From Dicyema japonicum (Eukaryota > Dicyemida > Rhombozoa > Dicyemidae), in NCBI GenBank assembly GCA_011109175.1, contig RDEW01000122.1, positions 1 through 57,126 on the forward strand: a stretch of 57,126 bases of DNA, read 5' to 3'. The notes below the pieces were generated by a model. That model was not told the origin of the DNA. It saw nothing but the letters and a program-made list of their open reading frames with translations, and did not search any database. Positions 40,901 through 55,900 of this stretch are shown here, in pieces (positions within the stretch are counted from its first letter, which is position 1; the number at the start of each line of letters is the position of its first letter). The position numbers and the translations under genes are program-made.

Positions 40901-43900
40901 GTTTAATTGTTGATTTTCAATATATGAATTAACTCGCTGGTAATTTTGGATCACAATAGCAAGATATAAAAAGAATTTGAGACTAAAATAAGTGAGGGTA
41001 CTAATTCTTGATTTTCATTGTATGAATTAACTCGCTGGAATTTTGGATCACAATAGAAAGGTATAAAACTTTTGTTCATTTCAATATCTGAATTAACTCG
41101 CTGGGAATTTTGGATCACAATACAAAGGTTTAAAAGAATTTTAGACTAAAATTTGTGTAGGTTTAATTGTTGATTTTAAATATATGAATTAACTCGGTGG
41201 TAATTTTGGATCACAATAGCAAGATATAAAAAGAATTTGAGACTAAAATAAGTGAGGGTACTAATTCTTGATTTTCATTGTATGAATTAACTCGCTGGGA
41301 ATTTTGGATCACAATACAAAGGTATAAAAAATTTAGACTAAAATTTGTGTAGGTTTAATTGTTTATTTTCAATATATGAATTAATCGCTGGTAATTTTGG
41401 ATCACAATACAAATATAAAAAGAATTTGTGACTAAAATTTGTGTAGGTAGTAATTGTTGATTTTCATTGTATGAATTAACTCGCAGGGAATTTTGGATCA
41501 CAATTGAAAAATATAAAAAGAATTTGTGACTAAAATGCGTGTAGGTCTAATTGTTGATTTTCATTGTATGAATTAACTCGCTCGGAATTTTGGATCACAA
41601 TAGAAAGATATAAAAAAATTTGAGACTAAAATAAGTGAGGGTACTAATTCTTGATTTTCATTGTATGAATTAACTCGCTGGGAATTTTGGATCACAATAG
41701 CAAAGGTATAAAACTTTTGTTCATTTTCAATATCGAATTAACTCGCTGGGAATTTTGGATCACAATACAAAGGTTTAACAAGAATTTTAGACTAAAATTT
41801 GTGTAGGTTTAATTGTTGATTTTCAATATATGAATTAACTCGGTGGTAATTTTGGATCACAATAGCAAGATATAAAAAGAATTTGAGACTAAAATAAGTG
41901 AGGGTACTAATTCTTGATTTTCATTGTATGAATTAACTCGCTGGGAATTTTGGATCACAATAGCAAGATATAAAAAGAATTTGAGACTAAAATAAGTGAG
42001 GTACTAATTCTTTATTTTCTTGTATGAATTAATTCGCTGGGAATTTTGGATCACAATAGAAGGTATAAATAGAATTTGAGACTAAAATTTGTGTAGGTTT
42101 AATTGTTGATTTTCAATATATGAATAACTCGCTGGTAATTTTGGATCACAATAGCAAGATATAAAAGAATTTGAGACTAAAATAAGTGAGGGTACTAATT
42201 CTTGATTTTCATTGTATGAATTAACTCGCTGGGAATTTTGGATCACAATAAAAGGTATAAAAAGAATTTGAGACTAAAATTTGTGTAGGTTAATAGTTGA
42301 TTTTTAATTGTATGAATTAACTCGCTGGGAATTTTGGATCACAATACGAAGGTTTAACAAGAATTTTAGACTAAAATTTGTGTAGATTGTTGATTTTCAA
42401 TATATGAATTAACTCGGTGGGAATTTTGGATCACAATAGCAAGATATAAAAAAGAATTTGAGACTAAAATAAGTGAGGGTACTAATTCTTGATTTTCATT
42501 GTATGAATTAACTCGCTGGGAATTTTTGGATCACAATACAAAGGTATAAAAAGAATTTTAGACTAAAATTTGTGTAGGTTTAATTGTTGATTTTCAATAT
42601 ATGAATAACTCGCTGGTAATTTTGGATCACAATAGCAAGATATAAAAAGAATTTGAGACTAAAATAAGTGAGGGTACTAATTCTTGATTTTCATTGTATG
42701 AATTAACTCGCTGTGAATTTTGGATCAAATAGAAAGGTATAAAACTTTTGTTCATTTTCAATATCTGAATTAACTCGCTGGGAATTTTGGATCACAATAC
42801 AAAGGTTTAACAAGAATTTAGACTAAAATTTGTGTAGGTTTAATTGTTGATTTTAAATATATGAATTAACTCGGTGTAATTTTGGATCCAATAGCAAGAT
42901 AAAAAGAATTTGAGACTAAAATAAGTGAGGGTACTAATTCTTGATTTTCATTGTATGAATTAACTCGCTGGGAATTTTGGATCACAATACAAAGGTATAA
43001 AAAGAATTATAGACTAAAATTTGTGTAGGTTAATTGTTGATTTTCAATATATGAATTAACTCGCTGGTAATTTTGGATCACAATACCAATATATAAAAAG
43101 AATTTGAGACTAAAATAAGTGAGGGTACTAATTCTTGATTTTCATTGTATGACTTAACTCGCTGGGAATTTTGGATCCAATACCAAGATATAAAATGAAT
43201 TTGAGACTAAAATAAGTGAGGGTACTAATTCTTGATTTTCATTGTATGAATTAACTCGCTGGGAATTTTGGATCACAATACCAAGATATAAAAGAATTTG
43301 AGACTAAAATAAGTGAGGGTACTAATTCTTGATTTCATTGTATGATTAACTCGCTGGGAATTTTGGATCACAATACAAAGGTAAAAACTTTGTTCAATTT
43401 TCAATATCGAATTAACTCGCTGGGAATTTTGGATCACATACAAAGGTTAACAAGAATTTTAGACTAAAATTTGTGTAGGTTTAATTGTTGATTTTAAATA
43501 TATGAATTAACTCGGTGGTAATTTTGGATCCAATAGCAAGATATAAAAAGAATTTGAGACTAAAATAAGTGAGGGTACTAATTCTTGATTTTCATTGTAT
43601 GAATTAACTCGCTGGGAATTTTGGATCACAATAGCAAGATATAAAAAAAATTTGAGACTAAAATAAGTGAGGGTACTAATTCTTTATTTTCCTTGTATGA
43701 ATTAATTCGCTGGAATTTTGATCACAATAGAAGGTATAAAATAGAATTTGAGACTAAAATTTGTGTAGGTTTAATTGTTGATTTTCAATATATGTATTAA
43801 CTCGCTGGGAATTTTGGATCACAATTAGCAAGATATAAAAAGAATTTGAGACTAAAATAAGTGAGGTACTAATTCTTGATTTTCATTGTATGAATTAACT

Positions 43901-46900
43901 CGCTGGGAATTTTGGATCACAATAGCAAGATATAAAAAGAATTTGAGACTAAAATAAGTGAGGGTACTAATTCTTTATTTTCCTTGTATGAATTAATTCG
44001 CTGGGAATTTTGGATCACAATAGAAGGTATAAAAAGAATTTTAGACTAAAATTTGTGTAGATTGTTGATTTTCATTGTATGAATTAACTCGCTGGAATTT
44101 TGGATCACAATAGCAAGATATAAAAAGAATTTGAGACTAAAATAAGTGAGGGTACTAATTCTTGATTTTCATTGTATGAATTAACTCGCTGGGAATTTTG
44201 GATCACAATAGAAGGTATAAATAGAATTTTAGACTAAAATTTGTGTAGGTTTAATTGTTGATTTTCAATATATGAATAACTCGCTGGGAATTTTGGATCA
44301 CAAATAGCAAGATTATAAAAAGAATTTGAGACTAAAATAAGTGAGGGTACTAATTCTTGATTTTCATTGTATGAATTAACTCGCTGTGAATTTTGGATCA
44401 CAATAGAAAGGTATAAAACTTTTGTTCATTTTCAATATCTGAATTAACTCGCTGGGAATTTTGGATCACAATACAAGGTTTAACAAGAATTTTAGACTAA
44501 AATTTGTGTAGGTTTAATTGTTGATTTTAAATTATGAATTAACTCGCTGGTAATTTTGGATCACAATAGCAAGATATAAAAAGAATTTGAGACTAAAAAT
44601 AAGTGAGGGTACTAATTCTTGATTTTCATTGTATGAATTAACTCGCTGGGAATTTTGGATCACAATACAAAGGTATAAAAAGAATTTTAGACTAAAATTT
44701 GTGTAGGTTAATTGTTTATTTTCAATATATGAATTAACTCGCTGGGAATTTTGGATCACAATACAAAGGTTTAACAAGAATTTTAGACTAAAATTTGTGT
44801 AGGTTTGTTGATTTTAAATATATGAATTAACTCGCTGGGAATTTTGGATCACAATACCAAGATATAAAAAGAATTTGAGACTAAAATAAGTGAGGGTACT
44901 AATTCTTGATTTTCAATATATGAATTAACTCGCAGGATATTTTGGAACACAATAAGGTATAAAAGAATTTGAGACCAAAATTTGAGTTGGTTTAAATGTT
45001 CATTTTCAATATATGAATTAACTGGCTGGGAAATTTTGGATCACAATACCAAGATATAAAAAGAATTTGAGACTAAAATAAGTGAGGGTACTAATTCTTG
45101 ATTTTCATTGTATGAATTAACTCGCTGGGAATTTTGGATCACAATACAAAGGTATAAACTTTTGTTCATTTTCAATATCTGAATTAACTCGCTGGGAATT
45201 TTGGATCACAATACAAAGGTTTAAAAGAATTTGAGACTAAAATTTGTGTAGAATTGTTGATTTTAATATATGAATTAACTCGCTGGGAATTTTGGATAAC
45301 AATACCAAGGTATAAAAAGAATTTTAGACTAAAATAAGTGAGGTTCTAATTCTTGATTTTTAATAAATGAATTAACTCGCGGGGAATTTTGGATAACAAT
45401 ACAAAGGTATAAAAAGAATTTTAGACTAAAATTTGTGTAGGTTTAATTGTTGATTTTCAATGAATGAATTAACTGGCTGGGAATTTTGGATCACAATACA
45501 AAGATATAAAAAGAATTTTAGACTAAAATAAGTGAGGGTACTAATTCTTGATTTTCATTGTATGAATTAACTCGCTGAAATTTTGGATAACAATAGCAAA
45601 TAAAAGAATTTGAGACTAAAATTGAGGTACTAATTCTTGATTTTCATTTATGAATTAACTCGCTGGAATTTTGGATCACAATACAAAGGTATAAGCTTTT
45701 GTTCATTTTCAATATCGAATTAACTCGCTGGGAATTTTGGATCACAATACAAAGGTTTAACAAGAATTTTAGACTAAAATTTGTGTAGGTTTAATTGTTG
45801 ATTTTAAATATATGAATTAACTCGGTGGTAATTTTGGATCACAATAGCAAGATATAAAAGAATTTGAGACTAAAATAAGTGAGGGTACTAATTCTTGATT
45901 TTCATTGTATGAATTAACTCGCTGGGAATTTTGGATCACAATAGCAAGATATAAAAAGAATTTGAGACTAAAATAAGTGAGGGTACTAATTCTTTATTTT
46001 CATTGTATGAATTAACTCGCTGGGAATTTTGGATCACAATAGAAAGATATAAAAGAATTTGAGACTAAAATAAGTGAGGGTACTAATTCTTGATTTTCAT
46101 TGTATGAATTAACTCGCGCTGGGAATTTTGGATCACAATACAATGGTATAAAACTTTTGTTCATTTTCAATATGAATTAACTCGCTGGGAATTTTGGATC
46201 ACAATAGAAGGTATAAAGAATTTGAGACTAAAATTTGTGTAGGTTTAATTGTTGATTTTCAATATATGAATTAACTCGCTGGTAATTTTGGATCACAATA
46301 GCAAGATATAAAAAGAATTTGAGACTAAAATAAGTGAGGGTACTAATTTTGATTTTCATTGTATGAATTAACTCGCTGGGAATTTTGGATCACAATACAA
46401 AGGTATAAAAAGAATTTTAGACTAAAATTTGTGTAGGTTTAATTGTTGATTTTCAATATATGAAATAACTCGCTGGTAATTTTGGATCACAATAGCAAGA
46501 TATAAAAAGAATTTGAGACTAAAATAAGTGAGGGTACTAATTCTTGATTTTCATTGTATGAATTAACTCGCTGGAATTTTGGATCACAATGAAAGGTATA
46601 AAACTTTTGTTCATTTTCAATATCTGAATTAACTCGCTGGGAATTTTGGATCACAATACAAAGGTTTAAAGAATTTTAGACTAAAATTTGTGTAGGTTTA
46701 ATTGTTGATTTTAATATATGAATTAACTCGGTGGTAATTTTGGATCACAATAGCAAGATATAAAAAGAATTTGAGACTAAATAAGTGAGGGTACTAATTC
46801 TTGATTTTCATTGTATGAATTAACTCGCTGGGAATTTTGGATCACAATACAAAGGTATAAAAAGAATTTTAGACTAAAATTTGTGTAGGTTTAATTGTTG

Positions 46901-49900
46901 ATTTTCAATATATGAAATTAACTCGCTGGTAATTTTGGATCACAATAGCAAGATATAAAAAGAATTTGAGACTAAAATAAGTGAGGGTACTAATTCTCGA
47001 TTTTCATTGTATGAATTAACTCGCTGTGAATTTTGGATCACAATAGAAAGGTATAAAACTTTTGTTCATTTTCAATATCTGAATTAACTCGCTGGGAATT
47101 TTGGTATCACAATACAAAGGTATAAAGAATTTTAGACTAAAATTTGTGTAGGTTTAATTGTTGATTTTAAATATATGAATTAACTCGGTGGTAATTTTGG
47201 ATCACAATAGCAAGATATAAAAAGAATTTGAGACTAAAATAAGTGAGGGTACTAATTCTTGATTTTCATTGTATGAATTAACTCGCTGGAATTTTGGATC
47301 ACAATACAAAGGTATAAAACTTTTGTTCATTTTCAATATGAATTAACTCGCTGGGAATTTTGGATCACAATACAAAGGTTAAAAAATTTTAGACTAAAAT
47401 TTGTGTAGGTTTAATTGTTGATTTTAAATATATGAATAACTCGCTGGTAATTTTGGATCACAATACCAAGATATAAAATGAATTTGAGACTAAAATAAGT
47501 GAGGGTACTAATTCTTGATTTTCATTGTATGAATTAACTCGCTGGGAATTTTGGATCACAATAGCAAGATATAAAAAGAATTTGAGACTAAAATAAGTGA
47601 GGGTACTAATTCTTTATTTACCTTGTATGAATTAATCGCTGGGAATTTTGGATCACAATAGAAGGTATAAAGAATTTGAGACTAAAATTTGTGTAGGTTT
47701 AATGTTGATTTTCAATATATGAATAAACTCGCTGGTAATTTTGGATCACAATAGCAAGATATAAAAAGAATTTGAGACTAAAATAAGTGAGGGTACTAAT
47801 TCTTGATTTTCATTGTATGAATTAACTCGCTGGGAATTTTGGATCACAATACAAAGGTATAAAAAGAATTTTAGACTAAAATAAGTGAGGTACTAATTCT
47901 TTATTTTCATTGTATGAATTAATTCGCTGGGAATTAAAGGATCACAATAGCAATATAAAAGAATTTGAGACCAAAATTTGAGTAGGTTCCAATTGTTGAT
48001 TTTCATTATGAATTAACTCGCTGGGAATTTTGGATCACAATAGCAAGATATAAAAAGAATTTGAGACTAAAATAAGTGAGGTATAATTCTCGATTTTCAT
48101 TGTATGAATTAACTCGCTGGGATTTTGGATCACAATAGAAAGGTATAAAAAGAATTTGAGACTAAAATTTGTGTAGGTTAATTCTTGATTTTCAATATAT
48201 GAATAACTCGCTGGTAATTTTGGATCACAATAGCAAGATATAAAAAGAATTTGAGACTAAAATAAGTGAGGGTACTAATTCTTGATTTTCATTGTATGAA
48301 TTAACTCGCTGTGAATTTTGGATCACAATAGAAAGGTATAAAACTTTTGTTCATTTTCAATATCTGAATTAACTCGCTGGGAATTTTGGATCACAATACA
48401 AATTTAACAAGAATTTTAGACTAAAATTTGTGTAGGTTTAATTGTTGATTTTCAAATATATGAATTAACTCGCTGGTAATTTTGGATCACAATACAAGAT
48501 ATAAAAAGAATTTGAGACTAAAATAAGTGAGGGTACTAATTCTTATTTTCATTGTATGAATTAACTCGCTGGGAATTTTGGATCACAATACAAAGGTATA
48601 AAAAGAATTTAGACTAAAATTTGTGTAGGTTTAATTGTTTATTTTCATATATGAATTAACTCGCTGGTAATTTTGGATCACAATACAAGTTTAACAAGAA
48701 TTTTAGACTAAAATTTGTGTAGATTGTTGATTTTCATATATGAATTAACTCGCTGGGAATTTTGGATCACAATACCAAGATATAAAAAGAATTTTAGACT
48801 AAAATAAGTGAGGGTACTAATTCTTGATTTTCATGTATGAATTAACTCGCTGAATTTTTGGATCACAATACAAAGGTATAAAAAGAATTTGAGACTAAAA
48901 TTTGTGTTGGTTTAAATGTTGATTTCATATATGAATTAACTGACTGGGAATTTTGGATCACAATACCAAGATATAAAAGAATTTTAGACTAAATAAGTGA
49001 GGGTACTAATTCTTGATTTTCATTGTATGAATTAACTCGGTGGAATTTGGATCACAATACAAAGGTATTAAACTTTTGTTTCATTTTCATATCTGAATTA
49101 ACTCGCTGGGAATTTTGGATCACAATACAAAGTTAAAAGAATTTGAGACTAAAATTTGTGTAGATTGTTCATTTTCAATGTATGAATTAACTCGCTGGGA
49201 ATTTTGGATCACAATACCAGATATAAAAAGAATTTAGACTAAAATAAGTGAGGGTACTAATTCTTGATTTTCATTGTATGAATTAACTCGCTGAATTTTG
49301 GATAACAATAAAAGGTATAAATAGTATTTGAGACTAAAATTTGTGTAGGTTCTAATAGTTGATTTTTAATGTATGAATTAACTCGCAATGAATTTTGGAT
49401 AACAATACAAAGGTATAAAAAGAATTTTAGACTAAAAATTTGTGTAGGTTTAATTGTTGATTTTCATAAATGAATTAACTCGCTGGAATTTTGGATCACA
49501 ATACAAAGGTATAAAAGATTTGAGACTAAAATTTGTGTTGGTTTAAATGGATGATTTTCAATATATGAATTAACTGGCTGGGAATTTTGGATCACAATAC
49601 AAGATATAAAAAGAATTTGAGACTAAAATAAGTGAGGGTACTAATTCTTGATTTTCATTGTATGAATTAACTCGCTGGGAATTTTGGATCACAATACAAA
49701 GGTATAAAACTTTTGTTTCATTTTCAATATGAATTAACTCGCTGGGAATTTTGGATCACAATACAAAGGTTTAAAAGAATTTAGACTAAAATTTGTGTAG
49801 GTTTAAAATATATGAATTAACTGGCTGGGAATTTTGGATAACAATAAAAAGGTATAAAAAGAATTTTGGACTAAAATTTGTGTAGGTTCTAATTGTTGAT

Positions 49901-52900
49901 TTTTAATGTATGAATTAACTCGCTGGGAATTTTGGATCAACAATAAAAGGTATAAAAAGAATTTGGGACTAAAATGCGTGTGGGTTCTAATTGTTGAATT
50001 TTAATATATGAATTAACTCGCTGAATTTTGGATACAATACAAAGGTATAAAAAGAATTTAGACTAAAATTTGTGTAGGTTTTAATTGTTGATTTTCATAA
50101 ATGAATTAACTCGCTGGGAATTTTGGATCACAATACAAAGGTATAAAAAGAATTTGAGACTAAAATTTGTGTTGGTTTAAATGTTGATTTTCAATATATG
50201 AATTAACTGCTGGGAATTTTGGATCACAATAAAAGATATAAAAAGAATTTGAGACTAAAATAAGTGAGGGTACTAATTCTTGATTTTCATTGTATGAATT
50301 AACTCGCTGGGAATTTTGGATCACAATACCAAGATATAAACTTTTGTTCATTTAATATGAATTAACTCGCTGGGAATTTTGGATCACAATACAAGATATA
50401 AAAAGAATTTGACTAAAATAAGTGAGGTACTAATTGTTGATTTTCATTGTATGAATAACTCGCAGGGTATTTTGGATCACAATAGAAAGATATAAAAAGA
50501 ATTTGTGACTAAAATGCGTGTAGGTTGTAATTGTTGATTTTTAATATATGAATTAACTCGCTGGGTATTTTGGATCACAATACAAGGTATAAAAAGAATT
50601 TGAGACTAAAATTTGTGTATGTTTAATTGTTGATTTTTAATTATGAATTAACTCGCAGGGTATTTTGGATCACAATACAAGATATAAAAAGAATTTGGGA
50701 CTAAAATGCGTGAGGTAGTAATTGTGATTTTCATTGTATGAATTAACTCGCAGGGAATTTTGGATCACAATACAAGATATAAAAAGAATTTGAGACTAAA
50801 ATTTGTGTAGGTTTAATTTTGATTTTAATGTATGAATTAACTCGCTGGGAATTTTGGATCACAATACAAAGTATAAAAAGAATTTTAGACTAAAATAAGT
50901 GAGGGTACTAAATTCTTGATTTTCATTGTATGAATTAACTCGCTGGGAATTTTGGATCACAATACAAAGGTATAAAAAGAATTTGAGACTAAAATTTGTG
51001 TAGGTTTAATGTTGATTTTCATATATGAATTAACTCGCTGGGAATTTTGGATCACAATACCAAGATATAAAAAGAATTTGAGACTAAAATAGTGTTGGTT
51101 ACTAAATGTTGATTTTCAATATATGAATTAACTGACTGGGGATTTTGGATCACAATACCAAGGTATAAAACTTTTTGTTCATTTTCATATCTGAATTAAC
51201 TCACTGGGAATTTTGGATCACAATACAAAGGTATAAAAAGAATTTGAGGCTAAAATAAGTGAGGGTACTAATTCTTGATTTTCAATATATGAATTAACTC
51301 GCTGGGAATTTTGGATAACAATAAAAAGGTATAAAAAGAATTTGGGACTAAAATGCGTGTAGGTTCTAATTGTTGATTTTCATATATGAATTAACTCGCA
51401 CGGAATTTTGGAACACAATAAAGGAATAAAAGAATTTGGGACTAAAATTCGTGTAGGTTTAATTGTTGATTTTCAATATATAAATTATCTCGCAGTGAAT
51501 TTCGGATAACAATAAAAAGGTATAAAAAGAATTTGAGACTAAAATAAGTGGGTACTAATTCTTGATTTTCATTGTATGAATTAACTCGCTGGGAATTTTG
51601 GATCACAATACAGATATAAAAAAATTTTAGACTAAAATAAGTGAGGGTACTAATTCTTGATTTTCATTGTATGAATTAACTCGCTGAAATTTTGGATCAC
51701 AATAAAAGGTATAAAAGAATTTGAGACTAAAATTTGTGTAGGTTCTAATAGTTGATTTTTAATGAATGAATTAACTCGCTGAATTTTGGATAACAATACA
51801 AAAATATAAAAAGAATTTAAGACTAAAATTTGTGTCGGTTTAAAAGATGATTTTTAATATGAATTAACTCGCTATGAATTTTGGATCACAATACAAAGGT
51901 ATAAAAAGAATTTTAGACTAAAATTTGTGTAGGTTTAATTGTTGATTTTCAATATATGAATTAACTGACTGGGAATTTTGGATAACAATACAAGATATAA
52001 AAAGAATTTGAGACTAAAATAAGTGAGGGTACTAATTCTTGATTTTCATTGTATGAATTAACTCGCTGTAAATTTTGGATCACAATACAAAGGTATAAAA
52101 CTTTAGCTTCATTTTCAATATGAATTAACTCTCTTGGAATTTTGGATCACAATACAAGGTATAAAAAAATTTTAGACAAAAATAAGTGAGGTACTAATTC
52201 TTGATTTTCATTGTGAATTAACTCGCGGGAATTTTGGATCACAATACTAAGATATAAAAAGAATTTGTGACTAAAATGCGTGTAGGTTCTAATTGTTGAT
52301 TTTCAATATATGAATTAACTCGCAGGAAATTTTGGAAAACAATACAAAGATATAAAAGAATTTGGGACTAAAATGCGTTTAGGTTTAATTGTTGATTTTT
52401 AATATATGACTTATCTCGCTGGAATTTTGGATAACAATAAAAAGGTATAAAAAGAATTTGGGACTAAAATGCGTTTAGGTTCTAATTGTTGATTTTCAAT
52501 ATATGACTTAACTCGCTGTGAATTTTGGATAACAATAAAAAGGTATAAAAAGAATTTGGGACTAAAATGCGTGTAGGTTTAATTGTTGATTTTAATATAT
52601 GAATTAACTCGCAGGAATTTTGGAACACAATAAAAGATATAAAAAGAATTTGGGACTAAAATGCGTGTAGGTTCTAATTTGATTTTCAATATATGAATTA
52701 TCTCGCAGTGAATTTTGGAAAACAATAAAAAAATATAAACTTTTGTTCATTTTCATATGAATTAACTCGCAGTGAATTTTGGATAACAATAAAAAGGTAT
52801 AAAAAGAATTTGGGACTAAAATGCGTGTAGGTTCTAATTGTTGATTTTCAATATATGAATTAACTCGCAGGGAATTTTGGATAACAATAAAAAGGTATAA

Positions 52901-55900
52901 AAAGAATTTGGGACTAAAATGCGTTTAGGTTCTAATTGTTGATTTTCAATATATGACTTAACTCGCTGGGAATTTTGGATAACAATAAAAAGGTATAAAA
53001 AGAATTTGGGACTAAAATGCGTGTAGGTTCTAATGTTGATTTTCAATATATGAATTAACTCGCAGGGAATTTTGGATCAAATACAAGATATAAAAAGAAT
53101 TTGAGACTAAAATTTGTGTATGTTCTAATTGTTGATTTTCATTGTATGAATTAACTCGCAGGGAATTTTGGATCACAATACAAGATATAAAAAGAATTTG
53201 TGACTAAAATCGTGTAGGTTTAATTGTTGATTTTTATTATATGAATTAACTCGCTGGGTATTTTGGATAACAATAGCAAGATATAAAAAGAATTTGAGAC
53301 TAAAATAAGTGAGGGTACTAATTCTCGATTTTCATTGTATGAATTAACTCGCTGGGAATTTTGGATCACAATACAAAGGTATAAAAAGAATTATAGACTA
53401 AAATTTGTGTAGATTGTTGATTTTCATATCTGAATTAACTCGCTGGGAATTTTGGATCACAATACAAGGTATAAAAAGAATTTTAGAATAAAATAAGTGA
53501 GGGTACTAATTCTTGATTTTCATTGTATGAATTAACTCGCTGAAATTTTGGATCACAATAAAAGGTATAAATAGTATTTGAGACTAAAATTTGAGGTTTA
53601 ATTTGATTTTCAATATATGAATTATCTCGCTGTGAATTTTGGATCACAATACAAAGGTATAAAAAGAATTTTGGACTAAAATGTGTTTAGGTTTAATTGT
53701 TGATTTTTAATATATGAATTAACTCGCTGGGAATTTTGGATCACAATACAAAGGTATAAAAAGAATTTGAGACTAAAATAAGTGAGGTTAATTTGATTTT
53801 CATATGACTTAACTCGCTGGGAATTTTGGATAACAATACAAGGTATAAAAAGAATTTGAGACTAAAATAAGTGAGGTTTACTAATTGTTGATTTTCATTG
53901 TATGAATTAACTCGCTGGAATTTTGGATCACAATACAAAGGTTTAACAAGAATTTTAGACAAAAATTTGTGTAGATTGTTGATTTTCAATATATGAATTA
54001 ACTCGCTGGGAATTTTGGATCACAATACAAGATATAAAAAGAATTTAGACTAAAATAAGTGAGGGTACTAATTCTTTTTCATTGAATTAACTCGCTGGGT
54101 ATTTTGGATCACAATAGAAAAGTATAAAAAGAATTTGAGACTATAATTTGTGTAGGTTTAATTGTTGATTTTCAATGTATGAATTAACTCGCAGGGTATT
54201 TTGGATCACAATACAAGATATAAAAAAGATTTGGGACAAAAATGCGTGTAGGTAGTAATTGTTGATTTTCATTGTATGAATTAACTCGCAGGGAATTTTG
54301 GATCACAATACAAAATATAAAAAGAATTTGAGACTAAAATTCGTGTAGGTTCTAATTGTTATTTTCATTGTATGAATTAACTTCGCAGGGTATTTTGGAT
54401 CACAATAAAAGGTATAAAAAGAATTTGAGACTAAAATTTGTGTATGTTTAATAGTTGATTTTCATATATGAATTAACTCGCGGGAATTTTGGATCACAAT
54501 AGCAAGATATAAAAGAATTTGAGACTAAAATAAGTGAGGGTACTAATTGTTGATTTTCATTGTATGAATTAACTCGCTGGGTATTTTGGATAACAATACA
54601 AAGTATAAAAAGAATTTAGACTAAAATTTGTGTTAGGTTTAATTGTTGATTTTCATATATGAATTAACTGCTGGAATTTTGGATCAGCAATACAAGATAT
54701 AAAAGAATTTAGACTAAAATAAGTTGAGGGTACTAATTCTGATTTTCATTGTATGAATTAACTCGCTGGGAATTTTGGATCACAATAGAAAGGTATAAAA
54801 TTTTGTAATCATTTTCAATATTGAATTAACTCGCTGGAATTTTGGATCACAATACAATGGTATAAAAGAATTTTAGACTAAAATTTGTGTAGGTTTAATT
54901 GTTTGATTTTCAATATATGAAATAACTCGCTGGTAATTTTGGATCACAATAGCAAGATATAAAAAGAATTTGAGACTAAAATAAGTGAGGGTACTAATTC
55001 TCGATTTTCATTGTATGAATTAACTCGCTGGAATTTTGGATCACAATACAAGATAAAAAGAATTTTAGACTAAAATAAGTGAGGGTACTAATTCTTGATT
55101 TTCCATTGTATGAATTAACTCGCAAGGAATTTTGGATCACAATACAAAGGTATAAAAAGAATTTAGACTAAAATTTGTGTAGGTTTAATTGTTGATTTTC
55201 AATATATGAATTAACTCGCTGGTAATTTTGGATCACAATACCAAGATATAAAAAGAATTTGAGACTAAAATAAGTGAGGGTACTAATTCTTGATTTTCAT
55301 TGTATGAATTAACTCGCTGGGAATTTTGGATCACAATACAAAGGTATAAAAGAATTATAGACTAAAATTTGTGTAGGTTTAATTGTTGATTTTCAATATA
55401 TGAATTAACTCGCTGGTAATTTTGGATCACAATACCAAGGTATAAAAAGAATTTGAGACTAAAATAAGTGAGGTACTAATTCTTTATTTTCCTTGTATGA
55501 ATTAACTCGCTGAAATTTTGGATCACAATACAAAGTATAAAACTTTTGTTCATTTTCAATATCTGAATTAACTCGCTGGGAATTTTGGATCACAATACAA
55601 AGGTAAAAGAATTTAGACTAAAATTTGTGTTGGTTTAAATGTTGATTTTCAATATATGAATTAACTGACTGGTAATTTTGGATCACAATAGCAAGATATA
55701 AAAAGAATTTGAGACTAAAATAAGTGAGGGTACTAATTCTTGATTTTCATTGTATGAATTAACTCGCTGGGAATTTTGGATCACAATACAAAGGTATAAA
55801 AAGAATTTTAGACTAAAATAAGTGAGGGTACTAATTCTTTATTTTCATTGTATGAATTAACTCGCTGGGAATTTTGGATCACAATACAAAGGTATAAAAA